From the NCBI GenBank assembly GCA_030549495.1, contig JAUIRK010000879.1, positions 62,001 through 126,000 on the forward strand: a stretch of DNA of 64,000 nt. Direction: 5' to 3'. This DNA comes from Nectonema munidae (lineage: Eukaryota; Nematomorpha; Nectonematoida; Nectonematidae). The notes beneath the pieces were generated by a model. That model did not search any database. It was not told the origin of the DNA and saw only the letters and a list, made by a program, of their open reading frames with translations. Position 1 is the first letter of the stretch; every line of letters begins with the position of its first letter. The translations under genes were made by a program, and so were the position numbers. Below are positions 19,640 to 31,350 of this stretch, piece after piece.

Positions 19640-19885
19640 CAAGCTTTCCTGATTATCGGTCCGAATTATTTCTGGTGTGGCAGTAAATATCCAATTCCAT
19701 GTACTCACAAAAACCCGTCTCCAAATACTTAAAAATTTTAAAAACTATTTTTATACAACTTTTTTTACTTAAACGTTTATTTCCAGCTTTGGCTAAACAA
19801 CGACTGCTCCGTATGCATTCTTATGTATGATTCCGACTTCTATTCCTTTAAAATTTGGAATTATAGAACGGCTACCCTATATGCT
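19640..19885. repeat. ACTCC-rich repeat, partial copy
   Basis: It shares the TCCAAATACTTAAAAATTT block and CCGACTTC words with 7601-7879. Ends are eroded. Confidence 0.35.
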
Positions 19886-20195
19886 TTTTTATTTTATTTT
19901 TTAATTTAATATTTCTTTTAATCTTTTTAATATGGGCTTTGGATAAGGTATTGTTTTTTACTTATAAACAATATAATGAACGGTGCTGGGTCTCAAATTC
20001 ACATTGAAAAAAGTGTAGAAAAATGATCTTGTCCTCTAAAAGAGCTTCAGAAAAGCAGATAAAAAATTTTTACAAAATAGTAAAGATTTTCTTAAAAATA
20101 GCTCGGCCCCAGAAAATTGGCTCTCACGGAACAAGGTCTCTTAGGTGTCTATATAGCTCGCTATTATACTGAAAACATATATTTTTAATATATAG

Positions 20196-20651
20196 TTCTG
20201 GCCACCATAATGAAAACTGCAATAACAGATAAAAAAATAATTTTAATTTTAGGTGATGCTGAAGAATTTCGTATCATGAAAGGAAAAGATGAGAACAGCG
20301 TTGACGGATTGATGAAAAGAACGATAGGATTAGTCTTAGTAAGAGGCGACAATATCGTTTCCATTACCGTTGAAGGTCCACCACCTCCAGAAGTACTTTT
20401 TCTTAACATTTTTCTTTTGTGAATATTATAATTCATCGCCCTTCAGGATAAAGTGTCTAAAGTTCCCATAACTGGACCTGGAATTGCTAAGGTTGCAGGT
20501 CGAGGAATACCGCCTCCACATGTCATGGGCATTAATCTTCAAATGCCGCCACCTGGAGTTGGTATGCCACCTCCTGAAATGATGATTCCTCGTATTAATT
20601 TATTTCTTTCTCCGTTTTTTCTAATAACTTTTCTTCCATATTTTAGGCTAA
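20196..20651 (+). CDS. SNRPB: Sm protein B-like (SmB/SNRPB), 5' exon not found
   Basis: SmB is one of the seven Sm proteins that ring U1, U2, U4 and U5 snRNAs. Exons 20196-20392, 20447-20591 and 20647-20651 join through 54- and 55-nt introns (GT..CAG, GT..TAG). The first exon reads DKKIILILGDAEEFR, matching the DKHMNLILGDCEEFR end of Sm motif 1, then the Sm2 part GLVLVRGDNIVSITVEG and PPPPE. The next exon has GPGIAKVAGRG, the expected SmB hinge, then a proline/methionine-rich tail PPPGVGMPPPEMMIPR. Splicing of the last intron gives a stop right after IPR; reading through would add an unrelated hydrophobic tail. The first half of the Sm fold (MTVGKxxKM..LQD) was not found upstream, and the tail is far shorter than the roughly 130-residue tail of human SmB. 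An ATG at 20210 sits behind GCCACCATA but would give half an Sm fold. It is either a gene with a distant first exon or a truncated paralogue. Confidence 0.85.
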
Positions 20652-20708
20652 ATTTCTTCCGTCTCTTCCTCTTAGTGGATCAATTTTTTTATAGTGTAAA
20701 TACTTTTT

Positions 20709-20714
20709 AATAAA
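20709..20714 (+). promoter_or_regulatory. AATAAA poly(A) signal of the SmB-like gene
   Basis: AATAAA 58 nt after the predicted stop, consistent with a short 3' UTR. Confidence 0.55.
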
Positions 20715-20719
20715 AATTA

Positions 20720-22630
20720 ACTTGTCATGATTTCATCTATACAACATTTCCAGTGAAGAATAATGATTTTTTTTGTTTTCTACCATACACCAACAGTGAA
20801 ACTTTAAGTTAAATTTTTCCTTTGAATTAACATTTTAGGAAACTTTTGTAATTTCCATAATTGGACAAATTATCGATAATAATTTACAAGGAATACTTTT
20901 CAATAAACATTTTCAAGTGAAGCAAAGAGCAGCAGAAAGTGTTGACCAGAGCAGAAGTTTAATTTTTTTATTTTCTATAATGTTTGTAAATAGATTTATA
21001 GTAACTTATATTAAATAATCTTTGATTTATCCAAAATAAAATACTGAAACTTTGAATATTTGACAATGTCTTTACATTTTCCTTTAAATTTTGGTCAATA
21101 AAGCATGTACGTTTTGCCATTTTGTGATGTCGTGGATAATTGTAAGTGTTCGGTTTGCCTTTATGTAAGATTGCATTAGGTATTGTTCTACTCTTTTAAG
21201 TACAGTAAAAATATTTTAGTCTTCTACGACTTAATTATTCTCTCGTTTTCTCGGGGTTTGAATTTTTATAGAATTCACTTTTCACCTATTGTGTTATTTT
21301 CTATAAAAAATAATTTAATTATCATGTAATTATAACGTATTACTTGTGAGATGTAATAGCTAATTCATCAAAATTTAAGGTTTGTAGCAAATTTTCTCTG
21401 AAACACTTTAAACCAGTGAGTGCTTCTTCTGCAGCCCTAATGGCACTCATGCGTCCCGCATAACAAAGTTTGGTGAAAAAATTAGGCTATTCATAAACCG
21501 CGAGAATGTGAAAACTATCGATCTATTAATAGTACTATACATGGGTTATAGTGTACTTTCATATCTGTAATCACTTCTTAAATTTTATTTACCGACCCCA
21601 CGTATATGAGAGTGACGGATTTAGAAGGAGTGTAATCTCCCACCCACTATATTTTGAGTATATCAAATCTAAGATTCTCACTGTACAGTGTTGATACTGC
21701 TTTTCACGGTTGAGTACAAGGCTATGTACAAAGCGGTTGTTACATGTCTATGCCAGATTTAGGTGAAAAAATATGCAATATAGACCCTAGTAAATTTCAT
21801 AACATGGATTTAGCTTCCTTAACTAGAATAATATTTCAATCATTATGTTTTATTAAAAAGGTTAATTAAAAATACACTTTTTTGAATTAGTGTAGCAATT
21901 TAGTGTGCAATTTTGGTTTTATTTTTTGATTTTGGAAGAGTTTTTTTATTAATCATGACTTTGATGTTATATTTTCTCAAAACTTCGACTATTACAAACT
22001 TATCATTGATCAGGAGGATAAAATATGTTGGAAAAAGCCATTGAAGGTGAAAACGACTCAGCAAGGATAGGTGCTGAAGACTCATTTTGCTTTTTGATAT
22101 CAACACAACCAAAAGTCTTTCGTAATTTAAATTGTCAAATGAAATACATTAATGTATTTTATCTACTATATTTTCACATATTTCATATGGAAATTTAAAC
22201 CTAAAATGGAAACGCTTATGCAATTTACAAATCTTTCCGATCCTTGTGTAGTGTTTAATGTTATAAGTAATTTTGACGTTAATGGCTTCTCAAACTAACT
22301 TATATGCAAATCAAAAAGTGTGTTTATTTGAAATTGATTTATCATACCTTACCAAACTTTTGTTTTCCTTATATAACTTCAGTTATGATATTTAATCGAT
22401 TCATTCAAGTAAGAAAATTTTTGTTTTAGCAATAATAGATTTAAGGAAAATAGGAGGGATAGAGGAAAAAAATCGCTGTATATTCAATCATTATAACTCG
22501 GCTTCTGAAAATACTATTTATCCAGAAAAAAAAAGTATAGACGAAAGGATGGGAAAATTTAACCTGACGCAGACGATATCTTAATTTCTATATCAAATTA
22601 CTTAATCTCGTCTGCTTTCCCTCGGGTGAT
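20720..22630. other. intergenic, no gene seen
   Basis: AT-rich; near 22565-22640 an inverted GCAGACGA..TCGTCTGC pair recalls the interior of the 16453 MITE but without clean ends. No other feature was recognised. Confidence 0.4.
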
Positions 22631-22652
22631 AAACTAAGGCTAAACCAATTAA

Positions 22653-22773
22653 GTGGAGTTTCAAAATGTGCGATTTGTGTTGGTTCTGTATACCGTTTTA
22701 ATCCGTACGGTAGAAATAACAGAAGTAAGTCATTGTACATTTAAAGAATTTGTAGTAAATAACTTATGTGAAG
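22653..22773 (+). pseudogene. coding-like relic interrupted by the hAT insertion
   Basis: An open piece ending CTFKEFVVNNLCEGLE runs up to the hAT target site, and beyond the element (about 24745-24880) another piece reads FEKGIQIIGEIDGFTVYHF. The two flank the insertion and have protein-like composition, but I do not recognise the family, and it is broken. Confidence 0.25.
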
Positions 22774-22781
22774 GTTTAGAG

Positions 22782-24735
22782 CAGTGTTTTCCAAACTTTT
22801 TCAGACCAACGCCCGCCAAAATTTCAAAAACTTTTCTAACGCCCTCTATTGAAAAATAGATACAAAAAAAAATTTCAAATTTTTTTTGAAAATTTTCAAG
22901 AATGCAAAGTTGAATCCAAAAGGTTTGATATGATTGTTTGAAGAGAGGCTTCAACTCGAAGTCATTTTTTAAGAGAATCAATTCTTGCGTTTCACAATTA
23001 GTTTCATTTGTTGTATCATAAAAAAAAGGATTGATGAGCCAGTCAGGTATTATCATATTAATAAGATAGAATAGAGTTTTTCAATGAATGCATAAATAAC
23101 ATATTTTGTCTTGATAAGATTTACCTCAGATCCTTGCAGATTTAGCTCGTTAAATATGGCGAACAAGTCTGTCAAGTAAGTATGCCACATCACTTAGCGA
23201 AACACATTTATTTTCTCGGAGAAAAGTTAGGATGGTCAAAAATAGAGAGTGAATCCTCTTCAACGAATTTCCTTTTGATAACCACCGTACTTCGGAGTGT
23301 AAAAGCAGGCGATCAAATTCTTCATTGCTGTCTTTGCAAAGTTGACGAAATAATCGCGAGTTAAGAGAATTGCTGATATAATGCTATCAAGAGATTTATG
23401 AAGACGTTCATTCAAATTTTTTGCAACTAAGTGCTAACGATGAATAACACAGTGAACCGTGAGACAATTGGGAACATGTTTTTTTTAAAAAGTAAGAAAA
23501 CCTTTTGTCTTCCCATTAAGGCTGGAGCTCGATTAGTTGAACAAGAAACGATATTACTCAAAAGAATTTCCTTCTCTTTGAAAAACGGATAAACTTTATT
23601 GAAAATTGATTCGCCTTTAGTGTCAGTTTCAATTTCATCAGCAAAAAAAATTCTTGTGAAACTTTTTCATTTTTAATGAAACGGACATACGCCAAAAGCA
23701 ATGCTTCATTACCTGGAAGAGTAGATTCGTCCAACTGCAAACGGAATTGTTGACTTTTGAGCATCTCATATAAAGTTTCTTCAACTGAATTATTACTGAG
23801 TAGAATTGAATTCAAAATAGTTCTGGGAAAAGGATGATGCACTACAGTACTGATAACTTCTTCTATAGCTGGTAAAATATCTTTTTCTCCAATTGTGTTA
23901 GGTTTCCCTGATTTAGCAATCAATTTTGAAATATTGTATGAACAAACAAGCCCATCATCACGCTTTTGTGATAAAGGATGAAGTTCGATTCCGGTTATTA
24001 AATTTATCACGTAAGTTTTTGAAATATGAAATTTTTTCATTTGCTTTGTTTGAATGCATTTTGTTCAAATGTTCGGAAAGCCTGTATGGTTTCATTGCTT
24101 CATTTGAAAATACCTTTTCGCAAAGGAGACACATCGGCTGTTGTTCATTTTTAAAAAATGGAATAAACCCAAACTTAAGATACTCAAGGTTATACTGTCA
24201 ACACTTTTTCTTTGAACTTTCTGTCATTTTCAAAATGAGAAAAACAAAGTTATAGCTTTGAATAAAGCAAATAGATTAACACAAAAGAAGTAAAAAAATG
24301 ATGATTGATTAGAGCTCAAACGCGGTTGCTCTTTAATTGATTTTAATCACGCTTTTTTACATCGATCACAGAGAAAATACTTTGTTTTAGCTTTCAAAAG
24401 AGTGATGCAGTTCATGAGTAATTTGCTTTGACGTCTGTATCTGTGAATAATGTGCAAGCTATGTACACGTGATGCGAATAAAAACGTCAGAGAAAAATAT
24501 CAGAAACATGTGGCGAGGAGTACACATCATACATAAGCTTTTGTGAACGCTTTTCTATTTACACATGTTGAACGTATTATTCCGAGTTATCACGAGTTTC
24601 AATGTTCTCGTTAGCTTAAAAATAATTATATGGAAAATTCTACAGCGCCCCTTTGCGCGACTCTAACGCCCCCTATGTCGAGCAAAACATTTAACGCCCC
24701 CTCGTGGGCGCTACCGCCCACTTTGGGAAACACTG
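22782..24735 (-). mobile_element. hAT transposon, Buster-like, with intact target duplication
   Basis: The ends CAGTGTTTTCCAAACTTTTT and, in reverse, CAGTGTTTCCCAAAGTGGGC are hAT terminal repeats. Perfect 8-bp duplications GTTTAGAG lie at 22774-22781 and 24736-24743; the central TA fits the nnnTAnnn preference reported for the Buster family. The minus strand carries the transposase: ATG near 24230, a BED finger (CLLCEKVF..HLNKMH), then GKPNTIGEKDILPA, LQLDESTLPGNEALLLAYVRF, further left a broken TDGAPAM-like region and LLHSEVRWLSKGN, typical of ZBED5/FAM200-type proteins. An in-frame TGA falls about ten codons after the ATG, the frame changes after the BED finger, and more breaks follow, so the copy is inactive. 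At 1,954 bp it is shorter than a full-length element and lacks a clear C-terminal dimerisation domain. Confidence 0.9.
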
Positions 24736-25086
24736 GTTTAGAGGATTCAGAATGCTATTTGTATTGAAAATTTTTTACATCAATTAAAATCACCCTTCCA
24801 ATTTGAAAAAGGAATACAGATTATTGGTGAAATAGATGGATTCACGGTTTATCATTTTGGTTTCGAAAAAAGGACGGTAATGTGAAGCCATGATGCAAAC
24901 TATTCCTTCATTGATTTTGGATTTCAATCAATTTATAATTGATTCCATAATTAAATTTATATTTGAGTCCATAAATAAAATCAATTAAAAAGTTTTTATT
25001 TGAACACAAATCTCGTAAAAAGGTTTATAAACGAATTTTTTTGTTTTTTTCGAAACATCATTAGTAAATTATATTATTGTTTATAA

Positions 25087-25221
25087 AATGTCATTTACAA
25101 AAGAAAAGAATAAATTAATTTCTTTATTTGAATTGAAGCAGGCGTTAGAAAAAATAGTTAGTAATTTAACATCAAGAACCTTTAATGTTCCAATATCTAG
25201 TTTTGGGGGAAATATATAAAT
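25087..25221 (+). other. short open frame, unidentified
   Basis: ATG to TAA, 44 codons, Lys/Leu-rich start MSFTKEKNKLISLFELK. It may be a relic of the same unknown coding sequence interrupted by the hAT copy, or chance. No function can be given. Confidence 0.15.
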
Positions 25222-25394
25222 TCAACATCTAAATAATTATCCACAAAGTTTTCACAACAAAAAAAAAGAAGCTTTTTATGTCAAAAAAAGTGTTTTGATA
25301 GATTTAAAAAATTAAAATTATATATAACATAACCTTTTTTGTCAACGTTTAATTTTAAATGGCTTCAAATTTGAGACATAGCGGGTCAATCCAG

Positions 25395-25575
25395 TCGCGT
25401 AGTCAGGACAGACTTCAAGTGCAGTGCCCCCTTCTCATTATATAAGCTAATATAAATCTATCTGTGTTGATAAAGTGCTGAAATTTTTTTTGCAAAATTC
25501 CTTCAACTTTTAATAATTATTTTTACTATTATGTTTCTGAGATATTAAAGATTTTATTTTTTACTACGCCACTTA
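25395..25575. mobile_element. possible hAT-like MITE
   Basis: The left end CAGTCGCGTAGTCAGG and the reverse of the right end AAGTGGCGTAGTAAA are weakly complementary. No target duplication was found. Low confidence. Confidence 0.25.
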
Positions 25576-25830
25576 GTAAATAATGCCCTAGTGAAAAAAT
25601 AGCATTACAATATAATCAGAATGTGTCAGCTGTGACTCGAGAAACTTTTTAAGAAGTTGCAAAACAAAATTAATATTTCATTGTTATTAACTCTTAATTA
25701 AATTATAAAGTGTATAGAGAGTTTTCTTTTTACTTTATTTCATTTTTCAAAACTCAAGGGTCAACATCTTTTTTATAATATTCTTTATATCCAGGGCACT
25801 CACATACAGGGAAAAGAATAGGCATATGCC

Positions 25831-28800
25831 TAGTGATGCGATTCAAATTTCGTTTGAGACTTCTCGGAAAATTTTTTCAAGTTTTCCGACCTACTCGATG
25901 TAAATTTATATTTTTTAGGCTTTCCTACTACCCATTTTAATTGTATCTATCCAACCCTTATACAATGAAAAATTTCATGTTTTAAAGTGAAAAAAGCTTG
26001 TAGCAAACTTGTTTAATACTTCAAAAATATTGTGAAAAAATGAAAAATAAAAAAAACAGAATTATAATCTCAATTAAAGTATTTCCAGATTGCCTCTTGA
26101 TTTTGATTGACATCTTCTTGCTTTTTTTTTACTCTTGTTTCATCTGCTGAATGATTCTTTCTCAACCAAGTTATAACTGTATCTTTTGCCTTGCATAGCG
26201 GCATGCCAATTAAATTTATTATCATCAGGTTTGAGATGTTATGAACTGACAATCGGTTTCTTTTTTCGGAACATATATTGTTCATCATTGAAAAGCCTCT
26301 CTCTGCTTCCGCTGTACTAACAGCCACCACATTCAATATATTTTTATTCCTTTTTATGCTCTCTGGTAAGTCGGATGCATGTAAAGTTTTTGTTTGAATT
26401 AATGAGTTTTCAATATAATCTCTATATTCATTGAGATCGATTCGATGACAAAATCTTTTTTCGAAATGAATGAGGCTTTCCTCGCCTTCCTTCCATGGAA
26501 AAATCACCTCTTCGATCTGCCATGAATTCGGATCCAAAAAATATAAAAACTCAAGGATTTTGTAGTCAAACTTAGTCGAACAAGATGATGCTTTGATAAA
26601 GTCATTGTTCATCATACGCTTTTCAATGTTTTCAATCATTTTGAAGAAGATTTTGATGTGGAATCCTGACTATTTTAGAATTTTCAACCAACAATTTCTT
26701 TCAACTCTTCCATAATTTTTTTTATCTGCTTCCTTTTCGTAAACTTTCAATCATCAAGTTAAAAGCTTTGATGGATCTTTTAATGAGTTTATCTGCTTTT
26801 TGAATCGTTATATTTCTTGCTTGAAAACCGTTGGACAATATTGAGATTTCTTGAAGAATATCAATCATCAAAGCCAAATCATAGAGAAAACTTTTGTTCG
26901 ATGCTTGTGATGCCATCACCAAAAAGCCTTCGTTTGAAAAAAATTATGAAGAAAAAGGTAGCCACGCCATACAGCAATAGTAGTCCTCAAACTACAAGCT
27001 GCCCACCTCAGACCTAAAACCCCACCTATTTTTAAAATTTGCTGCCTCCGATGAAATTTTAAAAAGTTCATATTAATTTTTGTTAGACTGATGAAAAATT
27101 TTATAGATCTTATCAATGAATATTTTAATATGATTAACCTGCCTTACATCATTCACAGAGTCATCCAGTACCAACTGTAACCGGTGATTAAGGCAATGCC
27201 AAAGAACAATATTGGGAAAACTTTTTCTGAATCGAACACCTACGCCTGAATGACGCCCAAGCATGACACTAGCTCCATCTTAGCAAAACGTAACTAAATT
27301 TTCTCTCAAATAATCCTCGTTAATACCACGATTCTTTATAATTGATAAAAGCGATGAAAAAATGTTTTCTGCACCCTGATCCTCAAGTTCGTCCAAATCA
27401 AAAAATATAACTGGTGAAACTTCAGTGTCCTCTACCTTCAAAAAAAATGATGAGCACTGATTTGTTGGATATGGTGGAAGCTTCGTCTACTATTATGCAA
27501 AATTTCCGTTTTTTTCAATAATTTTGGTGAAAATTTTTTTTTAAGAATTGTTGAAATGTGGTCAACAACCTTTATGGCCCTTTTACAAGAGTGAAGCCCA
27601 ACACCCATTTGTACACCATTTATTTTTTGAAGCTCAACCAAATACTCGATATCAGAAAAGGGTCTGCAGTTTTTTGCCATATTGTAAACGGTATTAAAAA
27701 CATTGATTGTTGGGTCTAAAAACTTTCATTGATTTTATCAAAACTTTCGCTAATTGTGTCTTCGAGACTTCAGTGCTTTCTTTAACACAAATTGAATGCG
27801 CCTTGGATAAAAAATGATCTCGAATTTTTTTCCTCAAAGAAGCCTGACGAGCAGTTTTTGTATTTCCAGATGGCTCAACGCTGCAGCTGGCCCATTCGGA
27901 AGAAATGCTAGTCCAGTGCCAAAGAGATTTACTTTTTCGTGTTTTGAACAATGTAGGCACCTTAGTTTTTTGTTTTGAATGATGAGTCCAATATATTTAG
28001 CTTTGAATGTGTTGAATTGGTCCTCACTCCAGCAATCTGGGGAACTGGAATAAATGGATCGGATGCATTTGAACTTTCTGGAACTTCGTCAAAAATATTT
28101 TAAACATTTCATTCTTGCTGAAAAGGTTGAGATACATATTTCATTCCATCAATTTCATCTTTTTTCGAGTTTTTATTCATGGAATTTATTATACTTTTTT
28201 GCCTTTTCATAATAACTAGCACATTTCCAATACACTGAGTTTTCGAAAATTCTATGAAGCAAGACGACTCTAAAATGCAAAAATCATTATAAATTAGATT
28301 TGAAAAGTTTTCATTATACGAATTAAAATGAAAAATAAAATATCGATTTTTCAATCGAAAATTTTTTCAAAATTTTTTTTTTGAAATGCTGAAGGCAAAA
28401 TGAAAATAAAAAAAAAATTTTTATTTTTATATTTCGTCAAAATTTTAAGAGTAACTTCAAAAATGTAAATTTTAAATGTTTGACCAATTTTAAAACTAAA
28501 GATTTTCATAACAAAAGGGAAAGAATTTGCAAAAACTATGTAAAGAGGTGATTTTTCGCGGTGAGGTTGTATAAGGTTAAATTGAAAAACAACTGTTGAA
28601 ATGATATTCAGTGCTAGTTTCAGTTAAGAATTGAAAGAACAAAGATTTCTTTTTCATTATTTGATTTCGAATATTTTCATGTCTGTGAAACATTCATATT
28701 ACAAGTGATACTAATTTGGAATGTTGTTTTTCGAAAGACGATGGAACAGTCTTTTATGTTTGTTGTGAAGTGTAATAAGATGAACTTGGACAGAAGAGGC

Positions 28801-28959
28801 TGGGAAGTTTGCATTTGATTTATATGATTTTTTTCATGGAGATGAAAATAAAAATATATATTGGAAATTTGTAACTCTTTTGAGACTATTCGCTAAAAAT
28901 TAATTTTTTTTTGAAACTACTCTATCGAGTAGGAGCGAACCTGCTGAATCTCACCACTG
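25831..28959 (-). mobile_element. hAT transposon, KIAA1586-like transposase remnant
   Basis: Imperfect terminal repeats (TAGTGATGCGATTCA at left, CAGTGGTGAGATTCA in reverse at right) bound 3.1 kb; the 8-bp flanks do not match. The minus strand encodes a transposase resembling vertebrate KIAA1586-like hAT proteins. In order: KSKSLWHWTSISSEWA with ASLRKKIRDHFLSKAHS (27694-27960), NGVQMGVGLHSCKRA (about 27600), [14 protein letters not shown] (27240-27280), [17 protein letters not shown] (27150-27230), and the C-terminal hAT dimerisation domain VVAVSTAEAERGFSMMNN (26070-26639). A TAA at 27280-27282 directly precedes the Asp of DGASVML, a predicted catalytic residue, and several frame changes separate the other pieces, so it is not functional. 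The plus-strand open frame at 26817-27017 is a shadow. Confidence 0.85.
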
Positions 28960-29198
28960 CCGCTATGAGGAATCTAAAAATTTTAAAAAGGTATATGATA
29001 CTTTAACTAAATTTTGTAACAGTTACGTTTTTTACCAAATAGATAAGAGATAAGGTTCTAAAATTGAATATAAATGGAAGTTACGCCAGTTTTTATTTAT
29101 TTATGTTTTTTAAGTTTATTTTGACTTTTTTAGTTTATTCGGTTAAAAAGATGCATCAGTCTAACAACAATAATTTTTTGTGAGTTATATTGTACTCT

Positions 29199-29407
29199 AA
29201 AGGTAGTACGAGCCTCATGGTTGTTAGGGTGTACCTCTCAGCTTAACAGTTGAAGGTCAGGGGTTCGATCCCCAAGGCTCCCAATGCTAAAAAAAACAAA
29301 TTCACAAAAACTGTGATTAATCATCTTAAATTTGTAAAAGCCTCATGCCAGCTTTCGAAATCCTTGCATTTTACAAGCTGTGTCAAATAAAACAACAAAG
29401 GTAGTAC
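29199..29407 (+). mobile_element. tRNA-derived SINE with 11-bp target duplication
   Basis: The body 29210-29396 begins with a tRNA-like head: GAGCCTC pairs with AGGCTC at about 29275-29280, and GGTTCGATCCCC is a B box, with an A-box-like TGGTTGTTAGGGTG upstream. A non-tRNA tail ends in CAAATAAAACAAC. AAAGGTAGTAC occurs perfectly on both sides (29199-29209 and 29397-29407), which fixes it as a retroposed SINE rather than a tRNA gene and suggests a fairly recent insertion. Confidence 0.8.
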
Positions 29408-29409
29408 TC

Positions 29410-30175
29410 TAAGTACTTTCTAAGAATATGTATTTCGTTAAAAGAGACGGTAAGAAAGATATTAACTTGATGACTACCGTTATCAAAACAAAAGTCCCAA
29501 TAGTTACACGAGCTTTCTAATTCATGTATATGCGATAAATTTTCTCACCTACGTTGCATAATTATTTCGATATACCATAAGAGATATTATATTCAAAATG
29601 CTACAGATATTTAAGATATAAATGTGATACCACAGGTTTTTTTTATAATTTTCAAAAAATTTATTATTTTTTTCCTTGTAATTTTCTAATCTCTCTTATG
29701 CAAATGGCAACTATTTACTTAATATTTAAATGTAGCCAAAATTATTTCTTTTAAATAATAATCTTTTACGGTTAATTTTTTTAGACTTTAAATTTGTTAT
29801 TAAAACATATCGTATTTTTAAAATTCGTTATCTAAAACACAATTATTATGAAAAATTTTTCAAGAGATTTTCAAAAATTCCATTACTACGATCTGAATTA
29901 AATACTTTTTCATATTGTAAGTTTGGAGGTAACCAGGTATTAAATATCTAAAATTCTATAATTTTAATACTGATTTTAGGCATAATGGCACTTTTAAAGC
30001 GGGCCTCTTCAAAACGGCATACTATTTTTTAAAAGCGCGTAATAAGTAAAGAATTTTTGTCACAGTGTCTCTTTGTAGTATTTTTGAGCAAACACATGTT
30101 GATCCACTAGATTTTCTCATCTGTCATAGTGATTCTATTTCTCTTTCTGTCTCCTCTGTTTTTCTCTTCTAAAAC
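29410..30175. other. AT-rich intergenic
   Basis: No gene seen. At 29978 TTTAGGCATAATGGCAC looks like a broken left end of the 30343 MITE family. Confidence 0.4.
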
Positions 30176-30180
30176 TCACT

Positions 30181-30334
30181 CGCTCAAGCTCTCTTCTCAT
30201 TTAAGCCCTCTTCTCTCATTCAATCTCTTTTCTCATCCAATCTCTCTTCTCTCATCCAATCTCTCTTCTCTCATTTAAGCTCTCTTCTTTCATTTAAGCT
30301 CTCTTCTTTCACTCAAGCTCTCTTCTCTTGTTTA
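30181..30334. repeat. pyrimidine-rich minisatellite, about 20-bp unit
   Basis: About eight imperfect units of the form CTCTCTTCTCTCATTTAAG / CTCTTCTCTCATCCAAT. One strand is almost purely C+T. The array abuts the MITE that follows. Confidence 0.75.
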
Positions 30335-30342
30335 ACTCTTTT

Positions 30343-30705
30343 AGGCATAATGGGACACTGGTGTCCCAAACAAAAAATTTACCATGAAAAAAGAATGAGC
30401 AAGTTACTTGCACGTTAACTCAACTTTTTAGTGATATAACCTTTATTTCAATTTAATTATATCAAAATTTTGATTTTTTTTTTCAAATTTTTCTGCAAAA
30501 ATTGTTTTCATAGGGAAAAAAATATGAACTATTAAATGATATCATTAAATTACAACACGGTAAGTATTCGGTATTTCGATGAAAATTTTTTAATCAAGTT
30601 TTTCAAATGTATTCTTTATAGAATCATTAATTTTACCTGAAAATTCTTTTTTAATTAGCTATTTTTTTACTTTTTTGTTTGGGACTTCAGTGTCCCAGTA
30701 TGCCT
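30343..30705. mobile_element. MITE with hairpin-forming ends
   Basis: The left end AGGCATAATGGGACACTGG and the reverse of the right end AGGCATACTGGGACACTGA are inverted repeats of about 35 bp, continuing through GTCCCAAACAAAAAA. Each end is itself self-complementary (GGGACACTGGTGTCCC). The interior is AT-rich and non-coding. A shortened relative (AGGCACAATGGGATTCC..GCCT) lies at 31041-31118. Confidence 0.65.
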
Positions 30706-31040
30706 TTGTGGAACAATTATAAATGTCCTTATAATAAGATACATAAATACAAATTTTTATAAGATGTGAATGATGATACTTAGAGATTACATCCAAAGAC
30801 ACAAAAAATAACAGATACATATATCAAGTAATTTGACAGCTATCCTAATCTTTTTATGGTTAATGGTAATTATAGAAAAGAATGATTTACGCCTTGAATT
30901 GAAGAAGCATAATTTATTCCTGAAATTTTGACATTTTTGAGAACCTTTATTTGCAATTAAAGAGTCTTTGATGTAGGATTTAAATTATTAACACATATCT
31001 AAAATTATTTGTAATTGTCAAATTAAATCTTGTTTCTTTC

Positions 31041-31118
31041 AGGCACAATGGGATTCCAGTGTCCCAAAAATCATCTGTTTTAAAAACTCATTTAGCAAAC
31101 CAAATTTTTTCTAAGCCT
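31041..31118. mobile_element. shortened copy of the GGCATAATGGGA MITE
   Basis: AGGCACAATGGGATTCCAG at the left and CTAAGCCT at the right match the ends of the 30343-30705 element. It lies about 230 bp upstream of the TIMM50 start. Confidence 0.45.
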
Positions 31119-31350
31119 GAAAGGGTTAAGTAACTACTCCTGAGAAATGGGAGTTTAAATAATAAATATTTTCTCTACTTTTTCAACCCTTGTGTAATAA
31201 AAGATTAAAAGTTTTCAAAAGCGTGACCTTTCCCAAACTGAAAGGTTAAATTAATCGCCTCTATACTTCAAAAATATAAATATATAAACTCTTTTTCTTT
31301 TTGATTTAGATGGAAGCAAGATGTCATAGTCAGTCCCAATCGAATAGATC

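Noticed and set aside
20185-20436. minus-strand open frame over the SmB-like gene
   Set aside because: It is antisense to clear Sm sequence and has no motif.
29210-29282. functional tRNA gene
   Set aside because: Direct repeats enclose a longer body with a non-tRNA tail, which fits a SINE; the anticodon arm is not convincing.
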